In this document: piece after piece, positions 10,933 through 21,025 of the stretch | Layout of the letters: each line of letters opens with the position of its first letter | How positions within the stretch are numbered: position 1 is the first letter of the stretch | Origin: Zizania palustris | Lineage: Eukaryota; Streptophyta; Magnoliopsida; Poales; Poaceae | Reading direction: 5' to 3' | DNA: 64,000 nucleotides | Assembly (NCBI GenBank): GCA_019279435.1 | Contig: JAAALK010000080.1 | Coordinates: 93,842,553 to 93,906,552, forward strand | The notes under the pieces: model-generated | What the model saw: only the letters and a program-made list of their open reading frames with translations | Told to the model about the DNA's origin: nothing | Databases searched by the model: none | Translations under genes and position numbers: made by a program

Positions 10933-11428
10933 TGTTGGCGTAAAAGATTACGCTAACAGGTTTCTGTAGAAAAGAAACTAACAAACGAAGTGTTTGCGAA
11001 GCAAACTGTTCTAAGCCTCCGAAAGGATAATAACTTAGAATAGTTCGAAAGTGTGTATTGATTTACTTGTAATCGGTCCCTATTACAGGGTGAAATGGGG
11101 GGTATTTATAGGCCTAAACATTAAGGAAAAGACCTATTTACCCCTCTATTACAACCGACATTAAGGAAACTATTTGGTTTCCTTAATAGGGCTAAAATGG
11201 TAAAAGACTAATCTAATAGGATAGAAGATAAGTCTTCCATCTTAGCTGGCAGAAAAGATCCTGAAGGGCTTTGGTTCGAAGACATACTTCGAACCAATGC
11301 CTGCCTTCAGGGCTTCGAACTAGGTTCCAAGCACCTTCGAAGATGGCCTTCGGACAATCTTCGAACTGGTTGGCTGTCTTCATGCTGCTTTGGCAATAAC
11401 CCCGAAGATGAGATATTTTCCCCCAACA
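10933..11428 (-). repeat. 5' LTR, complete, 496 bp
   Basis: On the minus strand it runs TGTTGGGGG to GCCAACA, with a TATAAATA box at 11103-11110. It abuts interrupted gag coding sequence of the older element at 11429. An open frame crossing this junction is a chimera of that gag and LTR sequence, not a gene. Confidence 0.95.
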
Positions 11429-13164
11429 CAAACCATCAAATGCGAGTTCGACCAAATCTTTATCATTAATAGCTAAGTCAGAGTATCGGCTTTTAGTTTC
11501 TAAGAACATTTGAATGTAAGAGTCAATGGTCTCATTAGTCTGTTGCCTAACCGATCTCAAAGTAGCTAGCTGACATTCTATTTTACTAGGAGAGAATCGC
11601 ATATGAAACTCCTGGACCAAATCTTCCCAAGCAAAAATAGAATGGACGGTCAAGGATATAAACCATTCATAAGCAGTCGCACATGACGAGAGAGAAAACA
11701 AGCTAACTTTATGCTCATTGCAACTGCTCGCTTCACCACATTGGACTAAAAACCAAGCTACATGATCGCTTGCGGCCTCAGTAGAACTTCCGCCAAATCT
11801 CGTGAATTCCGGCACTTCGAAACCATCAGGTAGATTGCAATAATCAAAATATATACGGTACGGCTGCGGGTTGCCCGGGCCCCTTGACTCGTGCTCTAAA
11901 TATTCTCTGAGTGTGGTGTACAATTTCTTCCTCAACACTTTAGGCCTTGTACGACTATTCTTCTATGTCACTGGCCCAAGGGAGAAGTATTAACGGGAGT
12001 GTGACCAAGACCGTCTCGCTGGCCATGAGGGTTAGCGGTGGGAATGATATTCTTGATCGGTGTGCAATGTGTATCAACATCTACTGTCAGTGAGTGTGGG
12101 TAGACTGATCGCAGAGTGCTAACGGGGGATGTGGAAACATCATTGGCCGAGCGAGACAAACAATACTGACCCGATGTAGTGTAATAGAGTGTGTGCCTAG
12201 ACCTACACGCGTGTGGGGTAGATAAAGGCGCAGCAGGTGTGGTTAGTGAAACTATTAGCGCATGCGGCGGTGGTGTAAAAAATGTGGTAGGGTACACGAT
12301 GGTTAGACCAGCCTAATGTTGCTGGTCGGACCGACCATGCTCATTCAGTCGGACCAGCAACCTAGAGTCGGTCAGACCGAGGTTTGTCGGGGATGCGGTC
12401 ACATCGGCCAGATGGTTGATCGGCGTTATTGGGTACGCACTGGTCGGACAGGCCCAAAATCTGGTCGGATTGACCATTTGTAGTGGTGTGGGGAAACGAG
12501 TGTTCTAGATAGGTGATGGGGGCTGGCATGCATCGCCGGACCGGCCTGGTGTAGCCGGTCGGACCGACCATGTTCATCTAGTCAGACCGGCCAGCTAGGT
12601 CCGGTCTGATCAACAAAGGTTAGAGGGGCTTCGGCCATGAAAGCCGAAGCCATCGATGTAGTATCTCTTCTGGTGCTCTCTTCCATCCTACTGTGTATGC
12701 GATGGGCAGGGGGAGCACAAGCAATTGGGGTAGGGGAACCGATTTCAGAAAAGCCGAGTATTTCCAACTTAGCCTTCACCCTAGACTCTATCTCGAGTCG
12801 CCAAATTTTGGTGAACATGCGGCTAAACGCTTCCTCTACATTGGTGGCTACTTTTTTGCTTGAATTATGGGGAAGAGAAGAAAGAGCAGGAGATTACCTT
12901 AGTCGGCGCGGTGAATGTGGTAGATCCGGTGTCGCGATTGACGAAGCCATCGCCTATCCTGACGCAGTCCCCAAGCATAAGTTCTTCGAGCTCCTTCTTT
13001 TTGGCTTCAATCTTCATGCGGTCTTCCGCCGAGAGGTCCTCCAAAGTGGGGATAACGGAGTCGTCGTCCTCCTCCGTGTTCCCCGCCATGCTTGTCGGCG
13101 TAGAGGGTACCATTAACATAGTCGTAGTACTCGTGCCCACCGCCAATGCAGTTGTACTTGGCAT
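11429..13164 (-). pseudogene. gag: gag (truncated by insertion)
   Basis: Starts at the ATG with its complement at 13162-13164, six bases past the primer site. The N-terminus is Thr/Ser rich, then a charged helix with EAKKKELEELMLGDC (about 12900-13030), shared with the gag at 59699. A stop-rich segment containing CCGGTC/GACCGG-type repeats follows (about 11970-12650). The gag core reads openly in 11938-11429, with FEVPEFTRFGG, LVQCGEASS, FHMRFSPSKIECQLATLRSVRQ and LVELAFDGL, and breaks off exactly at the LTR at 11428. No complete product is possible. Confidence 0.85.
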
Positions 13165-13169
13165 AATCG

Positions 13170-13187
13170 TCCCCAGCGGAGTCGCCA
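13170..13187 (-). other. primer binding site
   Basis: On the minus strand TGGCGACTCCGCTGGGGA, seven bases inside the LTR end. It is identical to the site at 59670-59687 and nearly identical to that at 14922. The complementary tRNA was not identified. Confidence 0.8.
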
Positions 13188-13841
13188 AAAGGTGTGTTGA
13201 CGCAGAAATGCGCCCCCGCACTTGGGCCGGTTCGACGTCTAAAAGTATCTCAACGATACTGACGCCGTGTTCTGACTACCCTAAATAGTGATATGGGATT
13301 TGGAGTCGCCAGGCAATCAAATAAATAATTAATATTTTAATCCAATTGGCAGAAAAGTGTTAGTAATATTGTAAACATGAATAAAATAGCCAAAATACCT
13401 GGAATCAGCGAATTCGGAGGCCGATTCGGAGTTACAGCAATGTTCACCCGAAGGTCCCAAAATGGCTTCGGCCTTAAACACGGTAAGACCAGAGGTATTG
13501 TTGATAGAAATAAATGGAATTAATGGTTAAGATTGTCAAAATATCAATTTTGGTATTTTGGGCCGAAAATGCACATGTCACGGGTTAGGCCGAAGCCCTA
13601 TATGGCCGAAGAACAACTAGGCTACAGGCCTCGGAGGCTTCCAGCCAGCCCACAGCCTTCGGCCGAGAGGCCTTCGGAGGACCACTCCGCCGAAGCTTCG
13701 GCCCGAGGACCAGGCTTTGGTGGGCCTGGCTGAAGGCCCACTTCGAGGAAGAGTTAGAGATCGAGTCCGATTTTTGACTAAGTCTTTTATGCGTGATCAA
13801 ACAGAATTCCACCAGATTAGGCTTAGAGATTAGAAGTCTAG

Positions 13842-13859
13842 CCCCTATAAATATAGGGG
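13842..13859 (+). promoter_or_regulatory. LTR promoter: TATA box inside a perfect palindrome
   Basis: CCCCTATAAATATAGGGG is an inverted repeat centred on the TATA box. The same design is seen in the 3' LTR (about 22693-22710) and, with one change, at 58655-58673. Transcription should start about 30 bases downstream, placing the hairpin array in the RNA leader. Confidence 0.75.
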
Positions 13860-13999
13860 TGAGGCCGGTTCAGAGACCACCCAACACAAATCAACCACAA
13901 AGCCCTAGCTTTGAACCGTACTTTACTTTATCTTTATTTTCTGTATTCTTCGTGGGTTTCCTGGAAGCCCTCCGATGGCCATTTCAGAACAGTGGTAAT

Positions 14000-14215
14000 C
14001 CTTGTTACTTCGCCTATGAAGTATCCGTTAATCTACGTAATAGATTGCTATCACCTTGTTACTTTGCCTGTGAAGTATCTGTTAATCTACGTAATAGATT
14101 GATATCACCTTGTTACTTCGCCTGTGAAGTATTCTTTAATATACGTAATAGATTGATATCGCCTTGTTACTTCGCCTGTGAAGTATCCGCTAATCTGCAT
14201 AACAGATTGCTACCT
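14000..14215 (+). repeat. four tandem ~56-bp units, each with two hairpins
   Basis: Each unit holds a TACTTC-loop-GAAGTA hairpin (14006-14023 in unit 1) and an AATCTA-CGTAA-TAGATT hairpin (14030-14046). Unit 4 reads AATCTG-CATAA-CAGATT (14192-14208), a paired change that keeps the stem. Units recur in the 3' LTR (about 22855-23070). They lie downstream of the TATA box, so are expected in the transcript. Confidence 0.85.
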
Positions 14216-14769
14216 TTACCACTAGTGCAACACTTAGCAGAATTCAGTCCTCAGGCTGAATTGGTACTTTGAATCTACTCTATTGTAGGTTTTCCACGTT
14301 CAGAGCTGCTTCGCAGGAGGTGTATAAAGATGAAGAGATTGGATTCGGAGGTTGCCAGAACACCCTTCGGTGAGATCCCTGCTTCGACCGCACACCAACA
14401 CGCTTCGCCAATAGATTTCGTCATGATAGGCTTTGCCATGCTCGTACTCCCCTCCGGACGAAGTCATGCTTGTGCATTGCGCCTAAGTCGTTACTCTGTA
14501 TCCTGCTGTGTCAGAGACTTCACATCGAACCCTGTTGTTCGGAGGTGATTGTCGCGCCTAGATCGGTTCGGAGTTCATCTTCGGCCAGGTCGGTCCAAAC
14601 ACCGAAGGTACCTTTGGGTGGGACACTTCGCACCACACGCCGAAGATATCCTTCGGCGACACCCTTCGCACTATACTTCGAATTAGTCTGGCTTTGCTCG
14701 GTTTGCTGATTTGTTCTGTTTAATATATTTCTTTCGGCTAATTGGATTATTTTGTGTGATCTGATTACC

Positions 14770-14779
14770 TGGCGACTCC
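14770..14779 (+). other. primer-site look-alike in U5
   Basis: TGGCGACTCC repeats the first bases of the real primer site (14922) 152 bases upstream of it. Equivalent copies are at 59546-59555 and, on the minus strand, 13302-13311. Role unknown. Confidence 0.5.
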
Positions 14780-14921
14780 AGCCCCCTTACCACGGTTAAG
14801 GGTAGTCAGAACGCGACGTCAGTGATGTGTTACGCTTAGGCTTGTCCCTAAGTATCCGCACACTTTTGGATCGTCGAACTGACCCAAGTGCGGGGGCACA
14901 TTTTCGTGTCAACACACCTTT

Positions 14922-14940
14922 TGGCGACTCTGCTGGGGAC
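14922..14940 (+). other. primer binding site
   Basis: TGGCGACTCTGCTGGGGAC, seven bases after the LTR end. It begins with the TGG expected of a site paired to a tRNA 3' CCA. The isoacceptor was not determined. Confidence 0.8.
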
Positions 14941-14959
14941 ACACTTTTTGGACGCCAAC

Positions 14960-17200
14960 ATGACAGGTACATCTACATCATCCACCAGTACATCTATAAC
15001 GACTACTATGTCTACACTGCCGATCGACACCATGGGAGGCACGATCATCGACAACCGCAACATCATGACGCCCACTCTTGAAGACATCCCCAGAGAAGAC
15101 TAAGTAGAAATCGAGGCAAAGATGAAGGCGCTCTAGGACATGATGCTTGGAGGCTACGTCAAGACGCGCGCGGGCTTCATCAAGCGTGACATCATCACCC
15201 CGACCTTGCTCGGATCCAGGTAACACCCGTATCACCTCATTTATCTTCTTTAGAGATTGAGAAAAAAATAGCCGCAACGGTAGATCAGGTTGTTAGCGCT
15301 TCGCTAGCCAACCATTTAGATTCAGCAGTTAGCTCCCAAGTAGAGGCGACACTTAGAAGGTTCATCTTTACTAAGGCCGTACCATTAGCCCCTATTGCTA
15401 GTATACCTTCGGTAAATCATGTGTACAGCAGAACTGACGGTAGCACTAGCAAGACCGTTGCGTATCCGATCCCAACATCCGTGGCTGATACTAGTCATTA
15501 TGATTACGGCCAAGCTAGCATCGCGTACCACGCACCACCACCACCTACACCAGCGCCAGCCCTGCCCACGCTACCCGCACCACATGCGCAGGCACCTAGG
15601 CTCGAGCACGTCACACAACTAGCGCATAGAGAAGAGGCCCATGGCCGACACGCCGATATCCCGCCACTGTGTCGCGCCCCCGCACGAGAGACGTGCGCAT
15701 GCAGCAGGCCAAGATGACCTAGAGGAGCGAATCTACGCACTATTTAGGGAATGCACCTGCTTCGTGGCTAGGGGTCAGGATAGGGTTTACCGAAAGCCAT
15801 ATCTCGATCATTTCGATACAATACCCTACCCCCGCGACTATAGAATCACTGAATTTACTATGTTCGACGGCGATGGTAACAAAACCACACTAGAGCATGT
15901 TAGTCAATTTTTGGCACAGTGTGGTGAAGCTAGCGGGTTAGACGCTCTAAAACTTAGAATATTTTCTCTCTCGCTATCCGGCACCGCTTTCACTTGGTTT
16001 TCGGCACTCCCACCGAACTCCGTCCAAACATGGGATGAATTAGAACAAAAATTCCATGACTATTTTTATACGGGTGAAACAGAACTTAGGCTTTCACACT
16101 TGACATCGGTTAGGCAGAAATCTAACTAGAGCGCCTCTGAGTATATCAAGCGTTTTAGGGATACTATAAACCGATGTTTTAGTCTTAATATATCAGAAAG
16201 GGATTTGGCGGATCTAGCTTTTAGTGGATTGCGTTCCGAGATTAATGAGAGACTAGACAACTAGAACTTCTTAGAGGTTAGCCAAGTCTTGCAGCAGGCT
16301 CTGGTCTAGAAAGGCCGAGCCAAAGATAACAAGTTTATTAAGGCGTTTAACAAAGCCTAGGGCTGAAATCCATGTCATGGAACACTCTGATGAGGAGGAA
16401 TCGGAAGAGGAGGATTCGACCGACATGTATGCGGTCGAATGGGTTTGGAACGCTAAGAGTAAACCTATCACTTGCTCTGTGTTACGACCATCTCCCACAA
16501 AGAATCGGCCTAGCGAGGTCAAGTACTCATTTGACATAACTAAGTGTGATAAAATATTTGATTTTCTCTTAAAGAACCAGCTTCTCAGGCATGATTCGCA
16601 TTCACATAATACTAATGACTGTAATGTTTTTCGGCGGCAGGTTCAATCGGCCATAGAAGAAGGACGATTGTAAATAGACCATAATCCAAAGATGAAGCCC
16701 GACAAAGATCCCTTCCCCGTCAACGCCGTTGACCTCGGCGAGAAGAAGGTGTTGATTCGTCCAGAACAGGCCGAGTCGACTAAAGGGAAAGCAGTAATTG
16801 TTGGAGAACTGCGCAAACGCACACTCATACCTAAGAACCCCGAAGTGGGCATATGGAAGCAAACGTTAACACTCCTTCGGCTAAAGCTCGCAAAAAGCCG
16901 AAGGTAACATACAAGATGCTGTTAAACAAGCACCAAAGAAAAGCCAAAGAAACAGACCCCGTGCTAAGAAACTAAGTCAGCCGAAGGGTCCAAGGAATCC
17001 GGAGGGTGGCTTTGGACCACAGTGGCTAATCCCTCCTCATGATGGCTTTGACCGCAATGGTCGAACCCTCCACACAGTGACTTTGGGCCAAAGTGGCCTA
17101 ACACTCCGTACAGTGGCTTTGGACCTCAATGGCCAAACACCCCGTACAGTAGCTTCGGTCCGGACTTCAGACCACACTGGCCGAGCGTACCTCCGTTCCT
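14960..17200 (+). pseudogene. gag: gag, with stop codons and frame breaks
   Basis: Begins at the first ATG after the primer site (14960). A Thr/Ser-rich start leads to the gag core at 15641-16310, with FRECTCFVARGQDRVYRKPY, FDGDGNKTTLEHVSQFLAQC, FTWFSALPPNSVQTWDELEQ and RCFSLNISERDLADLAFSGL. Stops interrupt it at 16127, 16262, 16307 and later. A decayed acidic segment (16377-16570) with DITKCDKIFDFLLKNQLL resembles the gag at 63090; the Cys-His cluster present there is incomplete here. The end (16985-17200) is a series of decayed repeats encoding Phe-Gly-Pro-Gln-Trp-type units. Nonfunctional as read. Confidence 0.85.
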
Positions 17201-18062
17201 GGTAGGACCGCTCACTAATATGGTCCGAGACACCGTCGACTCTACTGAACCCCCCTTCTGGGTAACGGGTTTGGCCCACAATGAGCAAAGCCACTGGAGT
17301 CGCCGATGCCTCCGCCGTACAACTGGGCAGGGACTCCATGGGCTTCATATGTATCATAGCCGGAATAACCTCTGCAACTTAACACTATGCCTTGTTTTCC
17401 TTCGGAGTGTTATGAATGGCAGGGACAAGTAGACGAAGCAGAGGAAGGCATCATCCACAGGCTATCCGTGGTGCCTCTGAATCGACTCATGCAGAACAAA
17501 GTCAAAGAATATGGGCATGCAGAGGCAAATGGCAGAGAGTCCGAAGCTATCACAGTCAGAGTAGGGTCTTAGGAAGTCCCAATCCCGAAGGCCCCTTCGC
17601 CAAAGTCTGACGGAGGTAAGACCCCTACTCCGGCCGAAGCTCGTGTCGGATCCTGGTCCGATCGGCCGAACGAGGCCGGTCCAATTACCGGGGTCCGCAG
17701 CGAAGGCCCCTCCGAATATAGAGTGTGTGAGGCCGAGGTAGGCAGTACCACTTCGGCTAGAGCTAACAGGAACCGGACAGTGGCACCCAACACCAAGCCA
17801 CAGCCATCTTGGGCACCTCCAGGTATGTCCAAATCACAAAAGAGGCATCTACAATGACTACGGGCACAGGAGATGCGCGAGAAGAAGGTCGAGGATGAGC
17901 GAGACACTATTTTTTTAGGAAATTCGCACGCGGCCAGCGACGAGATATGTATGGAGGATGAAGCCAGTTGAGATGACCAACCCGGCTCCTAGTCTAAGCG
18001 ACGACGCCGATGACATGCTCAACGATGACTACTCGCCTGTCTCTGAGGGACCCACACCCTAG
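17201..18062 (+). pseudogene. gag-pol linker region, decayed
   Basis: Several short frames and no single open frame. From about 17815 a recognisable pol N-terminal stretch appears (GMSKSQKRHLQ, then LRAQEMREKKVEDERD and an acidic tail), interrupted by stops. Such a segment precedes protease in related plant elements. Confidence 0.55.
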
Positions 18063-18065
18063 GCG

Positions 18066-18740
18066 ATGTACATCAATGTGGTCACGCTGCCCACCGAGTT
18101 TGCCCTGCCATGGGATGAGGCTGAGGTCGTTCAGTTAAACCTCGGCCCGCGCAATGCTATCTTTGAGAAACCCGAGGACTTAGCTCACCATCTAAAGCCT
18201 CTCTATGTTAGGGGTCATATTGACGGAAAGCTGATCTCCCGGATGCTTGTTTACGGTGGCGCCACTGTTAACCTAATGCCTTACTCGCTATTGAAGAAAC
18301 TTGGCAGGGACGAGAATGATCTAAAGAAGACCAACTTGATGCTCAACGACATCAATGGAGAGAGTTCCGAGGCCAAAGGCGTGCTCTCCATGGAGTTGAC
18401 AGTAGGCAACAAGACATTGCCAACAGCATTCTTCATCGTCAATGTACAAGGTAACTACAGCGTGCTGCTTGGGCGCGACTGGATTCACGCAAATTGTTGC
18501 ATTCCTTCTACTCTCCACCAGTGCCTAATTGAGTGGGATAGTGATGAATTAGAGGTCATACCCGCAGACACTTTGTCCCAAGTGACATTGGCCGATGTGT
18601 CCATCAACGCCGTTCATAACAAAGTAGAATGTCTATCAGGTAGAGATCGTTCGGATTACAATTTTGTTAGCGTGTTCGGAGTACGTTTTGTACCAGTGTC
18701 TGTAAAGGCAGCTGGTGTAGCACGGCTATTTTTATATTAG
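18066..18740 (+). pseudogene. aspartic protease with altered active site
   Basis: 225 codons open. The fold is recognisable (VRGHIDGKLISRM before the active site, then VNLMPYSLLKKLG, and YSVLLGRDWIHANCCIP as the flap/second-strand region). The catalytic triad normally Asp-Gly-Gly reads Tyr-Gly-Gly: the codon at 18252-18254 is TAC. The Asp is needed for catalysis in this family, so the enzyme should be inactive. The frame ends in two stops just before the RT frame. Confidence 0.85.
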
Positions 18741-18745
18741 TAGTC

Positions 18746-20600
18746 ATGTCTAGCAAGAGTAATCTGGATTGGCTAAAGTCTCGTGTAGAGCAGTATCGAT
18801 CTACTAAAGACAGTATCGCCGAAGCCATCGAGGACTTTAGCGAAGTAGAGAAATTAGGACAAGGTGTTACATCGGCTGATCCCTTAGAAGAAGTTGACAT
18901 AGGTGATGGCAGCATCCCGAGGCCGACTTTTGTAAACCAACATTTGCAACCTGATGAAAAGGTCGAAGTAAGAAAGTTGCTTCGGTCGTATGTCGATTGT
19001 TTCGCATGGGAGTGTAGAGAGATGTCGGGACTAAGCCGTAAGCTCGTAGAGCATTGGCTACCTATCAAGTCTGGATTTAGGCCTTATAAACAGCCTCCTC
19101 GTCGCTTTAACTCGACCGTCTATGACCGAGTTAAAGAAAAAGTAGAGCAACTGCTCAAAGATGAATTTATTAGGCCATGCAGGTACGCAGAATGGGTCGC
19201 TAACATTGTGCCTGTAGAGAAGAAAGGGAGCGGCAAGATGCGAGTATGTATTGATTTCAGGGATCTGAATAAGGCCACTCCAAAGGATGAGTACCCAATG
19301 CCGATAGCCGACATGCTAATCAATGATGCTTCAGGACACAAGGTACTAAGTTTTCTTGATGGCAATGCTGGTTATAATCAAAATTTTCTGGCCGAAGAGG
19401 ATGTCTACAAGATAGCCTTTCGATGCCCTGGTTTTGTCGGTTTATTTGAGTGGGTCGTTATGCCTATCGGTTTAAAGAATGCTGGCACTACGTATCAACA
19501 TGCTATGAACTTGATCTTTCATGACTTGCTAGGAGTTATGTTAGAAGTTTACATTGATGATGTTGTAGTCAAATCGGACGCTATGGGGAACCTTTTATCC
19601 GATTTGAAAGTTGCTTTTGATAGGATGTGATAGTACGACTTAAAAATGAACCCACTCAAGTGTGCTTTTGCCATGCCGGCGGGCTAGTTCTTAGGTTTCA
19701 TGATTCATGAAAGAGGTATAGAGATTGATCATAAGAGGCTTGAGAAAATTAGAAACTTTGCAGCGCTGACATGCAAGAAAGATGTGCAAAAGTTACTAGG
19801 CAAGATGAATTATCTGCATCGCTTTATATCTAACTTGTCTGGCAAGATTGATGCCTTTGTCCCCATACTCCGGCTAAAGAACGAGGCCGAGTTCACTTGG
19901 GGGGCAAGCCAGGAAAGCGCCTTTGATAAAATCAAGGAGTGCTTGTCATCGTCGCCCGTGGTGAGAGCACCCAAAGCCAGGATTCCATTTCGGTTGTACA
20001 TCGCTACTGAAGATAGCATGATAGGGGTCGTGCTAACCCAGGAGGTAGAAGGAAAATAGTACATCATCAAGTTCTTGGGCCGGCGCCTGCTAGACGCCGA
20101 GACCAGGTACGCGTTTGTGGAACGTTTATGTTTATCACTTTACTACGAAAGGCCAGATTGTAGCCAACTTTATAGTTGATCACCACATAGATGTCAGTTG
20201 GAGCGACAATGTTTCTTTGATTGAAGTAATACCGTGGAAACTTTACTTTGATTGTTAAGCTTGCAAGAATGGCCAATGTATTGGAGTGGTTCTCATATCA
20301 CCTAGCAGAGCATACTTTGAAACCTCGGCTCGTTTGGAATTTCCCTATACTAACAACCAAGCTGAATACAAGGATTTACTGATAGGGCTTGTATTGTTAG
20401 AATCCATGGGTGTTAAACATGTTCATGCGCATGGTGATTCCCTGTTAGTTCTGCAACAAGTGTCTAAGAGTGCTCAATGTTTTAATGGCTTGCTAAACAA
20501 CTACTTGGATAAGTGCCTAGACATAGTTGCTACTTTTGATGACTTCAAAATTTCTCAGTTGTCAAGAGAGGCCAATTCTGTTGCAAATGATTTGGCTTAG
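18746..20600 (+). pseudogene. pol: reverse transcriptase and RNase H modules
   Basis: The RT frame 18746-19630 carries MRVCIDFRDLNKATPKDEYP, FLDGNAGYNQ and the catalytic box VYIDDVVVKS near 19550. It stops at adjacent TGA-TAG codons (19628-19633). The thumb and connection follow in the same register (about 19634-20059, with another TAG near 19686). A degenerate Ty3-type RNase H (YIATEDSMIGVVLTQ) comes next, then a second RNase H fragment (20286-20600, with NNQAEYKDLLIGL) typical of the Tat archaeal-type domain. Most of that domain's first catalytic strand is degraded. Not translatable as one protein. Confidence 0.88.
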
Positions 20601-21025
20601 CAAGCATATGGTTACCAAGTCAGTAGAGGAAAATTTTCTATACGGGATAAGAAGATGTTTGGTCTCACTGTCGAAGCCAGTTACTTCGGACAGGCGCACC
20701 CTTCGGGTAGGACCCCTCTGCTGCTAGAGACTACCACGCACCAAGGTCCTGGGACCAGAGTACTCCACCCACCAAAGGGTCTGGCACGCCGGAGACCGTG
20801 AGCCAAAGTCCTCAGGACAGTGAGGGATTCCGGGAGCCCGGACCCTCCTACAGGGGGCTACTGCCTGATGCGCTCCGCACAACCAGTCCAGACAGGCTTC
20901 GGCAGAAGTAAGAAGGGCTCGGGGGACACCCCAAAATCAGTAGCCAAGACATTTTTTCAGGGAGTGAGCTAGCAAAACCCTCAAAAGTCCATAAGGGCGA
21001 TTGGAGAACTCCAATCGTCCAGTAT
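20601..21025 (+). other. RNase H-integrase linker
   Basis: The end of the RNase H module and a GC-richer degraded stretch (20680-20900) with no coding similarity I can recognise. Confidence 0.4.

Larger units (their letters stand above)
1..11428 (-). mobile_element. Ty3/gypsy Tat-lineage LTR retrotransposon with antisense gene
   Basis: Order on the minus strand is 5' LTR (10933-11428), primer site, gag-protease, reverse transcriptase, RNase H, integrase, a long 3' region holding an antisense gene, polypurine tract, and the start of the 3' LTR (cut by the window edge). The additional large antisense gene and a second RNase H place it in the Tat lineage (known family knowledge). It interrupts the gag of the older element to its right: gag reads continuously up to 11429 and then enters the LTR. 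The two LTRs can be compared over about 298 bases and differ there by one single-base indel, so the insertion looks very recent. Even so the pol and antisense genes contain single-base breaks and stop codons. The left target-site copy is outside the window. Confidence 0.93.
13499..14914 (+). repeat. 5' LTR, 1416 bp
   Basis: TGTTGATAG to GTCAACA. Contains a TATA box within a palindrome (13842-13859), a tandem hairpin array (about 14000-14215), many CCGAAGG/CCTTCGG words, and a primer-site look-alike at 14770-14779. Open frames within it are not genes. Confidence 0.95.

Noticed and set aside
11213..11938. Single open frame of 241 codons
   Set aside because: Chimera: gag of the older element up to 11429, then LTR sequence of the inserted element.
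14000..14215. Direct repeats with palindromes, CRISPR-like at first sight
   Set aside because: Repeats have no variable spacers and recur in the partner LTR; they are LTR leader hairpins.
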